In this document: piece by piece, positions 10,868-22,664 of the stretch | Numbering within the stretch: the first letter of the stretch is position 1 | How the letters are laid out: every line of letters starts with the position of its first letter | Assembly (NCBI GenBank): GCA_032622095.1 | Contig: CP136064.1 | Span: forward strand, 247,413,827-247,477,826 | Direction: 5' to 3' | Length of the DNA: 64,000 nt | Origin: Siphonodentalium dalli | Taxonomy: Eukaryota; Mollusca; Scaphopoda; Gadilida; Siphonodentaliidae | The notes under the pieces: model-generated | What the model saw: the letters and a program-made list of their open reading frames with translations, nothing else | Databases searched by the model: none | What the model was told of the DNA's origin: nothing | Translations under genes and position numbers: made by a program

Positions 10868-12502
10868 GGCTGGATAGCGGATACCTGTAGAGAAATAGTA
10901 CAAATTAATGTAGAGCACATTTATCATAATTAATAAAGGTTGAGCTACCAATGTATCGTCTTATGACGCGTATGTATCGCATGATATGCAATTCTAATTT
11001 CTAGCACCGTTGTTGTACCAAATAAACAAAATAAAAAAGAGATGAGTTTATGTCCTGACCTTAACAAGACTCTAATGAGTGTGGGATATAAAATAAATAA
11101 GCTTTTGTGTTTTTCTTTCGGCTATTGGGTCCAAATAACTGAATTGTTTTGTGCTTAATGGGTGTTCAAGGGAATCCGTTGAGCGCGTTCGTCGTGACGT
11201 TATTTTTTTAGTCGATAAAATATGGCGGCTGTATGTGAAGGAAATTCGACTTGTATTTATGTCAATAAAGCGCCGCTATATGGCTTTATTTAAACATTGG
11301 TTTTTATTAAACGAAAAATGATTTCTTCGAGCATCATTGGGTCAAACTTTAATATCAGAAAAATAATCGGCAATTTCTAAGTCGAATCACTTGATATTTT
11401 TAAGTATAAAAAGGACGATAGCTGCGACAAAAATCATCGGACGGCTACCATATTCAAATGTGACCTAAATAATGTGATGGGTGTTCCCCATATAAGTTTC
11501 GTTCGGATCAGTTGATATTAACTGGAGTTGTCATCCGGCAAGAAGAACAATGGCAACTTCTAAATCAAAGGATCATAACTTTTGAGAAAAATCATAGCTA
11601 AGTGTAGGAATGCATATCGCTTTCTCAATTTGTTGGAAAAGGAAACACTATTCATCCTTCCGCCCGAATTAACCTATTTCTAATAATATATTCACTGAAC
11701 GATACTCTTGTAAGCACAAATCATAGAAGAGAAGAGTGTTATTTTACGTAATATAAAGTTATTATACAATGTTGTGTACAGTGTGTGTTTATATACATAT
11801 ATAGGGATACTCATTGTCAGTTCTCAATTCCACTGGTATTAGTTTTACGAATAATCTCGAACAGTTTTCGGAGTTGTTTTCATAAGCACGATAGTTTGCT
11901 TTGTTACGAAAACATCACGGTTGATTCCTATGAAAACTTGCTCATTCACTTTATTGTTTTTGCAGTGCACCTCCTGACAGTGTTGGTAATAATTACTGCC
12001 CCATTGCCCAGTTGTGGTATTAAACCACTAGTTTACACTTTTTGACCTATATATACACACATGATACAACGATAGTTGGTAATAAAGTTGCTTCAAGTAC
12101 GACGATAAGCGGGTAAAAATAACATTTTAAGTCCACGTTGGTCAATAACAGTGACAGTTAGCTCTATAGTACATGGGACTGGGGGGGTTTACGATGACAG
12201 AGATAAATGCACTAAATATTGCACAATTCAATTTGAATTCATAATTATTAAAACGACATGGCTCATTCGAGCTTCCAAACTGTTGTCTACGTAATTTGGA
12301 AGGAGGCATCAGATAGGTTGAAAAATACTTCCTATCGTGACAGCCATTTTCCAGCTGTTTTATTTTTTTACAGAAGTGAAATAAACGCTCTTTATTTCTA
12401 CCATATCAGGATGGACTAATACGAAACGCTCTTTTCTGTTCAATCCCACGCACATGGCTGTTGTTTGTTTGGGAACAAGCATCGCGTTCAATTTTTTTTA
12501 AT
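10868..12502. other. Divergent spacer between relic A and gene 1 unit
   Basis: No gene. It holds the former 5' flank of relic A. The segment about 11800-11890 is the reverse-orientation match of the DNA at about 15150-15240 upstream of gene 1 ('gttttcggagttgttttcata'), so the two head-to-head 5' flanks are homologous. From about 12390 the sequence matches the upstream DNA of units 3-5 in plus orientation ('ctctttatttctaccatatca'). The whole block is repeated at 24074-25700 with few differences. Confidence 0.6.
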
Positions 12503-12510
12503 GACTTCAA

Positions 12511-14202
12511 CAGGGGGTGGTTACGAAACATCAGGTGGGGGGGGGGGGGGTGGGTGGGTACCCGAGGCCGGAAACAGTTTTTGACCACCTTTTTTGCATT
12601 TTTTTTTCATTGACATATTTTCAACTGTTTTAAACATATTTGTTTATTTGTTGTGGCTTGGTGCAATATGAGAAGCACTAATACATTCAATATTGTTATA
12701 ATTACCCCCATAAGTTGATATCAAATGGAAAAATAGTGAATATTGTGGGGGGTGGGTCCCAAAATTTTCATTGATTTTTTTTGCGCGCAATTTTTTTTTA
12801 TTGTGTCTGTTTCAGCTTGCTTGGCAGTTTGTATATTGAAAATTGTCTAGTTCACGGTGTAGATCAATAAAAAAAATACCCCAGATAGCTCTAGGGTAGG
12901 GTGAACTTAATGCAGTCTGACAATATCAGCTAACAACTCATGATAGAATATTACAATAATTCTTATACTTTACTCATACAGTTAGTTGATGCATGAGTGT
13001 AATGTATGAACTAAATATTTGTATCAGTGTTTGTATACTAAATTGATTTTTAAATATACTTTTGTCAAATAATTATTTGAATTGTCAAATTATTTGTTTT
13101 AGTGTTGTCGACAACCATCAATTAGTAAATAAGTAGACATGAAATAAAGTTTTAATAACATTTATTGAAAGAAACAAAAATATAACCTTCCTTGGATAGT
13201 CTTCTGAAAAGTATAAAAATATTATTTAAATAGATGTGAAGAGGGGCCAGGACACATTACCGTTTTGTTCACTTGTAATTATTATATCCCATAATTACCT
13301 GCATATACTAGTATGTAAATGACACTTAATGTCTAATTCAGGCTAATTTGAACATTATCAAAGAAGAAAAATTAATTTACTTAATTATTGTATATTTATA
13401 AGATGATGTGCATGCAAGGAGGTCTAGTTTGAAGGCACACGTAAGGTCATGTACAGAATGTGTGTGAATTTCTTATTGCACATGAACTCCATCCAGTACA
13501 TGACCGAAGTTCAGCTCTGATTGTCCAAATGAATCTCAGTAATATACATCTGTGTATATGGATTTGGCACTAAATTGACCATCAACGTTCAAACTCAAAG
13601 GGTTAAGCATTATTTTAGGCCTAGTTCTAAGTCGTAATGCGAGGTCGGGTCGGTGGTCCGGCAGGCATACATAAAAGTTAATTCGTACACTGGTTCATAT
13701 GCACATTTTCCGTTTTGGTATTACTATAGGCTCTAGGCCTACTAGTTGATGCTGGTTGATGTCTGAAAAAAGATAAATTTAAGTTTGTGTAATTTTTTAT
13801 TCTGCTGTAGGCCCTAACACTGGCCCTAGTTATTTTTTGTTGTCATTCCAGGGGATTCAACATATTTTTCATCTACTCACCAGTTGTACTCACACAGATG
13901 AATAGGCTGGGTTATAAATTTACCAATATAATCACATAATATTCTACCTTTGTTGATTGCTTAGAGTTCAATTTTGCACATGTTTGTTAACAGGAAGTAA
14001 CATTTAATTTGGTCTTTCAAAGAAGGGACCAATATAGAGCGGTTGGTCGTTTTTACAGAGGGGACCAACATAAAGCTTTGACGTTTTGGGGTGGGTGTCT
14101 AAAATTTTATGAAAAAAAAATGCAAGAAAGGGTGGGTGTAAAAAAATGGAAATGTAAAAAAAAGACCCCCACGTCTCGCAACTTTTTTACGCCCCCCCCC
14201 CT
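12511..14202. mobile_element. Non-autonomous hAT-like DNA transposon, about 1.7 kb
   Basis: It interrupts the unit sequence 'atgacttcaatgtatc', which is uninterrupted at the matching place in unit 2 (about 25706-25722). The target gacttcaa is present on both sides (12503-12510 and 14203-14210), an 8-bp duplication typical of hAT elements. The ends are G/C-rich inverted repeats (cagggggtgg... / ...gccccccccct). No transposase was found. The interior is AT-rich and non-coding. Because the sister unit is empty, the insertion came after the unit 1/2 duplication, unless it was excised precisely from unit 2. Confidence 0.85.
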
Positions 14203-14269
14203 GACTTCAATGTATCTTTCTGTGACATATAATGCCCGTCAAAAAGTGGTTCAGGTATTTATCGACCTA

Positions 14270-14400
14270 TTATATATATAAATATATATCTTTATTATCC
14301 TCCATATTTGAAGAGTTCGATACAAACATACAATAAATTGTAAACATATATACAAATACATGAATTGCCACAGGCAAAAACAGATTTTATACAGGAATGC
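14270..14400. mobile_element. Short LINE 3'-end fragment
   Basis: This stretch (TA-rich start, then 'tctttattatcctccat') is absent from the matching place in unit 2 (about 25770-25835) and resembles the 3' end of LINE 2 at 7351-7395. It is probably a very short 5'-truncated insertion. Confidence 0.55.
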
Positions 14401-14481
14401 ATACAACATCATGACAGAAGTTTTTCAAACATGATAATTTAAATTATTCTGATGTAGAACAGCTCCAGTAAACGTATGATT

Positions 14482-15315
14482 AATTCAATTCAATGTATTT
14501 TCTGTTCATCTATATAAAGATATTACAGAATAGTGAGAGTACAAGATATTATATGACATCAAAATATTCATTTAGTACATTATATATGACAATAACTTAC
14601 ACATGAGGCACACATGAGTGTTTATATATCAGTCTCCGGTCGGTTGATAATTTCAGGTACAGTGGGCGGGGAGCTTACTTTATGGTCAGGGTTGTAGATA
14701 TTTTAAACATAGGGCGGGTGTACGGAATATCAGTGCTATAGCCTCAAGTGGACTTGCCGAAAATATCCTGGACTTTCCTAATTGTCTTTTTATTTCTAGT
14801 CTTGAAGAGCTCTGAGAGTTTGTGGGCATTTGGTCTTCTATAGAAATAGGGTTTAAAATATATGGTCATATTTCGGTCTGAGTTCCTTTAATTGTGTACA
14901 CTTCAATCAATCAATAGTTTACCAATCATGATAACGTGATATATGTCGTCTAGTTCTTTGGTACATAGTGGACATACTCTGGTTTAATAGTCAAGTGTTC
15001 AGCCAAGATCCTTGTCCAAATGGGGCGGTCATCGCCAAGTGATTGGTCGGGTGTATGCACTGTAATAACACGATCGCGATGAGTAGTTGTTTGTGTAAGA
15101 ATCCCAAATTGTTGATTGCTATTTTGATAACTAATCACACTGGCATCGTTATGAAAACAACTCCGAAAACTAGTCGAGCATCTATAAATTGATACCAGGG
15201 GATGTGAGATGTGACAATGAGTATCCCTGTATCTGTATATATACTGAAACTTATCGTCAGAATAAATCATAATCCAAACATACCGCATCATAACCAGTTC
15301 ATCTCTTGATATCAC
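14482..15315 (-). mobile_element. Old LINE relic upstream of gene 1
   Basis: It begins at the low-coordinate side with the reversed TTGAA tail (aattcaattcaatg). On the minus strand, in several frames, it carries degraded zinc-knuckle and C-terminal LINE wording (a KPYFYRRPNAHKLSELF-type segment, seen open in unit 2). This is similar to the KPYYFNRPNTLKLNQLF end of the LINE at 1-1032. It is present in all five units, so the insertion predates amplification of the array. Confidence 0.65.
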
Positions 15316-15541
15316 AACGACTCAGCTACAGTTAAATTGTGAGTATAGCATGTAGTATACCTTTTATTAGTATTTGCATACTTGGTTCCCAGCTTGTTAT
15401 GGTAGTGTTCTGTGTTCAGTTAATATATCATTGGAAACGTATGGTTTCAACATGAATGAGAATGCTTCGTGTTCTGAGATATAAGAAACACGATTCTTTG
15501 CTACCATTGTCTAAAACGTCTCAATATACTCTTATAGTTCA

Positions 15542-16036
15542 AAGGTACGGTCGGCCTTGGCGGTGGGTATCCTGTGAAAATATTTCCACCCGTCAAAAAC
15601 CGCCACAAACAGAAATAACAACAAAATGTAGACAGACTTTGTCCGTATACATATAAGAAATATCGCATAAACAGTATGTTATTGTTATATTTTTGACCAT
15701 TGTTATGTAAACAAAAGCATAAAAAGTTACTTTTCTGGTGTTTGTTTATATTATGATGGTAAACATAAAGAGCGTTTTTTGTGGGTGAATTCCTGATATG
15801 GAACGAATAAAGAGCGTTTCTGCCATTTGCGTGTGATTAGCCAGTAGCATTGTGCTGTCTTCTGTAACACAATCAGGCTCTTGCTTAGGTAAAATATAGT
15901 AAATCTTTATGATAACATGCTGTTTACGCGATGGTCATGGTATATATGAACGAAACTGTATGCGTTTTAATGTTTTTCTGTTTACGGTGATTGGAACAAA
16001 TATGAATATTTTCGACAACTAAGGCCTCACGTGCCG
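15542..16036. mobile_element. MITE in the gene 1 upstream region (same family as 8355-8852)
   Basis: It is a reverse-orientation copy of the 8355-8852 element, about 495 bp, flanked by TTCA on both sides (15538-15541 and 16037-16040). Units 2 and 3 have the empty site ('agttcaa'), while unit 4 has the same insertion at the same place. It ends about 270 bp before the gene 1 start codon, so it lies in the probable promoter/5' UTR intron region. Confidence 0.85.
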
Positions 16037-16303
16037 TTCAAGGAACAACATATTGTTCTGAGGTTGCAATAAATTTCGGAGTAAATGGCGGTTCATGTTA
16101 GTTTGGCACCAGTCGCTCTTGGTGAATTTATTTTATTTTAAGATTCAACAACTAGCACCCCATGGATAGGCGGCTAGAATTGCGCTCGATTTGACACATT
16201 TTCGAACGTTCGTGTAACTTCTTGTTCACTCAATCGTGATTTATATAATCGTGCTAATTCACTCATTGATTTAGTTCCTTTTTTTCATTACAGGAATTGA
16301 ACC

Positions 16304-19300
16304 ATGTTCTCTGACAGTGTCTACGCTACCTGGGACTCCGCCATCCCGTCGATCTTACCTCCACAGACATACCAGCCGCAAGGTTGTCGGTACAAGAAAC
16401 AAGATATTCTACCTCAGGATTCACTTGCGGGAATAGGTAAGATTTCACCTTCTGTGCGTATGTTAGTTCCCCTTTGACCATTAGTTTGGATACCGTGTCT
16501 GCTAAACTTAAATTCGAAAGTTCTACCCAGTCACTTATGTCAGAATTAACCTATCAAAAATAAAGAGTGGCGCTGGAATATTGTTCTAGTTTATTCTATT
16601 AATTCAGACTTCGTCATTCTGACTGTTTAAAACAATACTGAAATAATGTGTGGCCAAATGTTCAAGTCCCACATAACTGAGCTGTTTTTGGCTGATGCTA
16701 ATTGGTTTTCGGATACCTTTTTAATTCATGCATAACGATTGACTAAAATGGAGCATGTGGTTTTGTACACAGTGTTTACCCAGTTAATTTACGCACGTTT
16801 CATGTTTGTTTTGCTTATTTTCAGACTGTCGAGCATCACATGAACGACCCGTTGATGTTAATGCAATCGACAACCACAAGAGGGAAGTAACCGTGTCTCT
16901 ACACAATGCTGGAATGTGGAGAAAGTTTGATCAGATTGGGACGGAAATGATAGTCACCAAAGTTGGAAGGTAATTGTCGATCCTTGCAAAAGCAAGACGG
17001 ATTCAACTTGATTGACCCCGATTCGCTTTATTCAGTGTGTTTAATAATGTCAACTAATTACCGCAGGGAGCAATGTTATGTGATTGTCGTATAATTTCTT
17101 GAATTTTCCAAAGTTTCAAGCACCGGAATAAAGAGTTTTCTTGCGTATTTACTGTATCACATAAACTTACCACATAACGTCATAATAATGATCGAACAAT
17201 ATGTCCATATTTTGGATCCACCAGCATTTTGCCGAAGAGCACATATGATGTTCATAAACAGGGTGAATGCATGTGGCTCAAATCGCGCAGTTCTCTAAAT
17301 CATTGACTTATGCACCACATTTTTATATGACGATTTCTCTTTGCAGACGGATGTTCCCATCACTGTCGTACTCCATTGAGGGACTACACCCCACGAAACA
17401 GTACACCCTCTCCATCGACGTGGTTTCCGTGGACGACTGTCGCTACAAATTCTACGACTCTGAGTGGTTAGCTTCCGGTAACGCCGATAGTCCGGTTCCC
17501 ATGACAACCTATGTACACCCCGATTCTCCGGCACCCGGATCATTCTGGATGCGTAAGCCTGTCATGTTCCACAAACTCAAGCTGACAAATAACAGGAAAT
17601 CGCAACAAGGGAATGTAAGTATCATGTTTTGTTTTTTTTGAAGATCTAACTTCATTGAACTTTAACTCAATTCTCAACATAGTATCATTGGCCTTGGATG
17701 AACATCATATAACATCCTTCACTTTGTATTAGCCCCCACTACACATTCATATCGGTTTTATCTATATTTATTAGCGGTATGGAATGGAAACAAAATAGTG
17801 GCCGTTTCAAGCTAGTTCAAACTTTATAAACGCTAACTCGTTTGGTCAAGTAGAATACAATAAGCCTCTGATGTGTTCGGGTATACTATTTATCCCGCAT
17901 TGATAAATGAGCACTCGCCCATGAATGGCTAGTTATTCCATTCTCACAAATTCGTTTCAAGGAATTTCTGCTAATAAGTAAATCTTGAGTATCCCGACAA
18001 AAGAATTTATTTAAATTTTCAATATGTTTATTCTCATTAAACTGTAAATAACTGTTAACAAAATAGCAGAAAGGGAAGAAATCTGAAGGTGGGTTCAATG
18101 TCTGTCGTTCGCTCATATGATCTGAATGTATTTACAAAACTAATTATGATTTGATCATTCCGTTGCATTCTGCTATAACTCAAAGTGAGAATCCATTCAG
18201 TAAACGAAGGTTTACTTCTGTTACTCATTGAGAAACGGGGTCATGGAATGATATATACCGCTCACAGATAGATTATCTAAAAAATGTAATCAAAATATCA
18301 TTGGCGATGAATACCAATATATTATGGTATATGTCGCGTTGCAGTCTGAACGCCGATAATTAGTTCCCGACTCGATAACCCATGTGATAAATACTTACAA
18401 TTTCATCAAATTAATACACAGTGATGAAATAGTTATGCTCAGGAAACTGAGTCAATTTATACGGAAAATATATATTGGAATTACCGCCAACCGAAGCCAC
18501 AACTATTCCACAATGAGACATTTACACCAATACCACAAATTAATTTGTTATATATATGTAATTTCTTATGTTCCTCGTGTATTGCCTGTGATTTAAACGA
18601 GTGAAATAAACACATTGAAATTGTAAATTGCAGGTCATAGTGAACACGATGCAGAAATACAAACCTCGTCTCCATATAGCCATGACAGACCACCATCCCG
18701 GACAAGCGCTAACAAAGACATTCACCTTTGCTGGGACACCTTTCATTCCTGTCACCGCATACCAGAGTGAAGAGGTACGTATTTAGTAATAAAAATATCA
18801 AACCTTCCAATAACACATGGTTCAATAATTTTTAACAGCTTGAAAAGTGAAGAAGACGTCACATTTTAGCTCTACGTCAGGGAAATTCAAAGAACTGCAC
18901 TCATATAATATTGAAATGGGAATGAATAAATTCCACTTGATGCCTTACTATATAGTATGCCTAATGCCGGAGTACTTCGTTGTTAGTCAACTGAATTCCT
19001 GGTAACACTCACTTTATATTCTGGGATAGTTAAGAGTTAAGAGTCTTCAGGATTTCATTCCTCTCATTCAGCCATTGATCTATTTATTACCCTCTGTGTA
19101 ATTAAATATCGATTCAAGTATATATCAATTTTACACTTCCGTTTTTCTCTTAGGCTCGTAACATACATTCGTTATAACACAGTTGGAATTTCTTCTTTCA
19201 GATCACGAAGCTCAAGATCGACAATAATCCATTCGCAAAAGGCTTCAGAGAGAATAAAGATGAGAGGTGAGTGTTATATGCATTCCATTATGGTATATTT

Positions 19301-20597
19301 CGGCGGCATAAAGTATTATAATAATTATGGTACCCATCTATCATGAAAGTTGATATCAAGTAATCGTTTACTTCTTGTTTCGCTTACATTTTCTTCTACG
19401 TTTATTGTAATCAGATCCAACCGCCGCCAAAAACAAGAGGCAAATAAGATATTTAGATAAGAATGTTAGACCTTCATTGTTGTTTTCTTTCAAATCTGAT
19501 TATTGTATCCTCTTTTTTCCAGTTCCAGAACAATGACAAAGAAGCGACTGAGATCGGAATCTGAAGACACGAGTGGTAAGTATTCATATACCTGTGAGAT
19601 CAAAACGCTTAGTTATATCTTCTCTTTACTCTAAACAGAAAGAAACACATCCTCTTTTATGAGGTAAGAATTTGAGCTTACAAGACGAAAATTCAAATCT
19701 TTATTCACGATGAACGAACTTGAAAAAGATTAATCCTGGAATCCACTTCAAATACAAGCGAACCATCGGTTGTATTTCCCGAGGTACGTGTTTAAAATAC
19801 AAGAAGATATCAACATCCGGAAATCTATCCAAATGCAATTCAAACAATTATTGGCTGCACTTGTCGTCTCGACAGGCTCTCTCGTATCATTTACATTGGA
19901 TAATATTTCTAGATATTTTCAAATGTCAATTCGTATGTTTTATTTTGCAGATTTTCAACCAGAAAGCAAAAGAAGGCAAGTGAATGCTACCCACACCCAA
20001 ACTCCACACAAAGACTGTTCTCCACAGAGCTACCCACCCACTTCGGTTTTGGATTCGCCGATACCGCCCTGGGATAGCCGAATACTTCCAGCCTTCACCT
20101 CATCATCACCCGTCTTATCGGTATCATACGACGAACTCAGTTATGATAACAGGAATTTCAACAGTTGTCGCCAATTCAATCACCAAGCAGTATGTTCCTC
20201 TGTTCTCCCACATTCCAACGACCTTTTTGCACTAGCAGCGTTGTGTGAACCATCGTCACGATTGACACCAGACTTTGAACAACTTAAAGCAGACATCTTC
20301 GATATATCAAAGAATAAGGACGACATAAGCCTTCCAGCCACTGATGACGAAGATTCACATATCTCACCCGATAGCCTGATACCTTCCCTCATAATCTACG
20401 AATCCTCACCAGATGGCGAGGTTCAGTCAGATTGTTCCAACAGTAGTATCGGAAGCGGTGGTTACTGCGACGATACAAATGAACTAGTGAACTCATTTGT
20501 TCCTGAGGAGTTACACGCGACTTCGGAGAATTGTAACCACGATATTCTGAGAGAAGCCATGTCCATGACCTTCACCCCGAGTGACTTGTCCTTCTAA
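16304..20597 (+). CDS. T-box transcription factor, array gene 1
   Basis: Predicted 483-aa DNA-binding regulator acting in the nucleus. Coding exons: 16304-16436, 16825-16969, 17347-17614, 18634-18774, 19202-19266, 19523-19575, 19951-20597; all introns are GT-AG and phases join cleanly. A cag acceptor just before the ATG (16291-16293) implies an untranslated exon upstream. The T-box spans about residues 66-250: WRKFDQIGTEMIVTK (76-90), DDCRYKF (122-128), HPDSPAPGSFWM (150-161), KLKLTNN (169-175) and the DNA-contact helix DNNPFAKGFRE (236-246). TKKRLR in exon 6 may be a nuclear signal. The C-terminal 215 residues are Ser/Pro-rich with an acidic block (DDEDS), a likely activation region. Exon 4 reads FAGTPFIPVTAYQ, whereas genes 3-5 keep the family-like ETTF. 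The T-box subfamily is unclear; HPDSPAPGS-WM recalls Tbx6/16/VegT and DDCRYKF recalls Tbx2/3. It may be a lineage-specific group. Confidence 0.93.
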
Positions 20598-20741
20598 ACT
20601 CACATAATTAATATACGTCAACGTGTTGCTGGATTATTGCGTTCGTTTGTTTTATGAATATTCATGTGAATATTGTTATTTATTATTATTTATATGCATA
20701 TTTACCGTTACTATATTTGTTATCGTATCGTGAAAATGTTA

Positions 20742-20747
20742 AATAAA
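20742..20747 (+). terminator. Polyadenylation signal, gene 1
   Basis: AATAAA lies 145 bp after the stop codon, in a 3' UTR conserved across all five genes. Confidence 0.7.
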
Positions 20748-21149
20748 ATTATGAGAATTTGATAGCTGCATCTCTTTATCCTAGCATAACCCTTTATTTA
20801 ATAATCACTCATAGACGAGTAGTTCCATTAGGGAATGTTCAGCTAATAAGTTCAACATATGGTCGTATGTTGGTTTAAACATAGTTATTCGCCATATATG
20901 CATATATTCTCTCCTCCTTTGAACTTATACAGTGAACATTTGCCCACCAATGAATAGGAATCCTTCTGCACTTGTATCAGTTTTCGTCTACTTATATTTT
21001 CTTAACATTCCTCCAGGTTAATAATAGACCATTCCAATGTATACCTTCTAACAGAATGGGAGAGTCCATTTAGTAAAGAAAGGGTTATTTACGGACTAAC
21101 TGTATCGTCGGTTACAGTCCGAGTGACGTTTATCGTATCTTACTATTTC

Positions 21150-21560
21150 AAAGGTCACGTGGTCATTGCGACTACACGTGCACGGTATTTCTGCACATAT
21201 ATTTTTTGACGAAACATGCATCAAAGAGGAATAATCCAACAATAACTAAAACCAGAAAATCAATAGCCACACTTTTTGCATTTTGTGCAAGACTAATGGC
21301 GTGTTCTATGATCTGATCGACTTCTAATATTATATGACCATGACCTGGTAATTCTCAGCATCTGAACTTAATACCATTATTTTATGTCCGATTTCTTCGG
21401 AAACTTTCCGAGTAATGTGACTCATGTCGCGTGACTATATATAAAGCGCAGTGTTTCCGTTTTAATATAAATAGTTTATATGATGTAATTTGTTTCTCTA
21501 ATGGCAACAGGCACGTTCCTGTTTTTTTTTCACTCCCATTGAAGATTGATTGCAATAAAT
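21150..21560. promoter_or_regulatory. Promoter-like conserved block downstream of gene 1
   Basis: It contains two CACGTG E-boxes (21156-21161 and 21175-21180), an AP-1-type TGACTCAT (21418-21425) and a TATA-type TATATATAAAG (21436-21446) in a row, all kept in unit 2 and mostly in units 3-5. This arrangement resembles a core promoter with upstream sites, but no gene is seen directly after it. It may serve a distant 5' exon of the next T-box gene or a non-coding transcript. Inference only. Confidence 0.35.
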
Positions 21561-21972
21561 AAATAAACGTACAGTGTCAAATAACAACCATACGGGTGGA
21601 AATTTAATCAGGAATCAGGAAATTAACAAGCCTACCCGGTACATACACGTATGTATCAATATATCTGTAGATATTTCAGTGCAAGTGTCGATGCTGGCCT
21701 GTGGCCATATGCGCACTGGGATCGAGAAGATCCACCACCCAATTTGTCCAGGTTTGTTTTGCCGAAACCATATTAGTAGGGTATATAGGGATCTTTAACA
21801 TGCATACATTGTTGCAGACGGGACAGCCATTCAGTGTCGGTTCCCGATCCGGCGGTGTGCCCAACCTAATGTCATCCCTGGTAATGACATTACAAGAGGA
21901 GCAGCGTTACGCAATTCGCCCAGAATGTGTTTTTCAAATTTTGTCTGAGATTCTGTTGCTTCTGGAATCGTT

Positions 21973-22403
21973 AATAATAATAATGTATAGCATTTGTAAA
22001 GCGCCTTTCCCATGAGGCCCAAAGCGCTCAAAGTTTTACAATTATTACCCCGATGAGCCTGAACATTCAGTAACCATCTACTGCTCCCCGGGGACAGGGG
22101 GAGGTACAGCCGGGAGTATGCGAGGATACCATATGGCTAGCATACTGACAAGATCTTTCACTGCTCATTATCAGGTACCCTTGTAATGCATGGGTGGTGC
22201 AAAGCAGACACAGTACGAGCGACCTTGCTCAAGGGTCACAACTTGGCGCGAGATTCAAACAGTGTACAATCCAACAATTGCACATCGCTCAAGTCGGCCA
22301 AGCCACTGCTGTGTGGAAACTCATAACAGACCACCAGCCAGCCGCGAACTCGCCTCGCTGTGTTGACAACGAAGACAAGTCCAACGCGCTAACCACTGGA
22401 CCA
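21973..22403 (-). mobile_element. tRNA-derived SINE, unit 1
   Basis: On the minus strand the head reads gtggtccagtggttagcgcg (A-box type), followed about 50 bp later by gagttcgcggc (B-box type, near 22341-22353). The far end has an (ATT)n tail at 21973-21984. The tail-side body carries 'aaagcgcctttcccatgagg', a motif common near the 3' end of many SINEs. It is flanked by a 4-bp cgtt duplication. The site is empty in units 3 and 4, so it arrived in the unit 1/2 ancestor. Confidence 0.8.
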
Positions 22404-22608
22404 CGTTCTCAGAACACTGATTGTGGCATCGATGGTTGATTCGTGATGCCCATGATGTCGACACAAAGTCCAAACGATACTATATCGGATTCGGTCGTGT
22501 CGAAGGTGTAACTCAAAGGTGGGCCCATAAACCGACTGATCTATTCGCTCCTCGCTGTATAAATTATAATAATTAATGTATGCTTCATATTTGGCACTTG
22601 TGAGTACT

Positions 22609-22664
22609 TCTGCGAAAGCGGTCATGCCTCATTTATTTTAGGTTAACATGACCGCTTTCGCAGA
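22609..22664. repeat. Perfect 18-bp stem hairpin, unit 1
   Basis: Arms tctgcgaaagcggtcatg (22609-22626) and its exact reverse complement (22647-22664) are separated by a 20-base loop. A third copy of the right arm, with one change, lies at about 22931-22948. The hairpin is kept in units 2 and 3 and collapsed in unit 4. It could be an RNA stem or a foldback relic. Confidence 0.7.

Noticed and set aside
11785..12045. 86-codon hydrophobic frame, repeated at 24979-25239
   Set aside because: It lies in the homologous 5' flank shared by the head-to-head units; the equivalent sequence in other units is read in another frame or strand, so it is flank or LINE debris rather than a gene.
17295..17543. 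82-84-codon minus-strand frames opposite T-box exon 3 in all copies
   Set aside because: Shadow of the conserved coding exon on the plus strand.
17886..18116. Minus-strand frame inside intron 3 of gene 1 (and 28985-29215)
   Set aside because: Identical only because units 1 and 2 are recent duplicates; not kept in genes 3-5.
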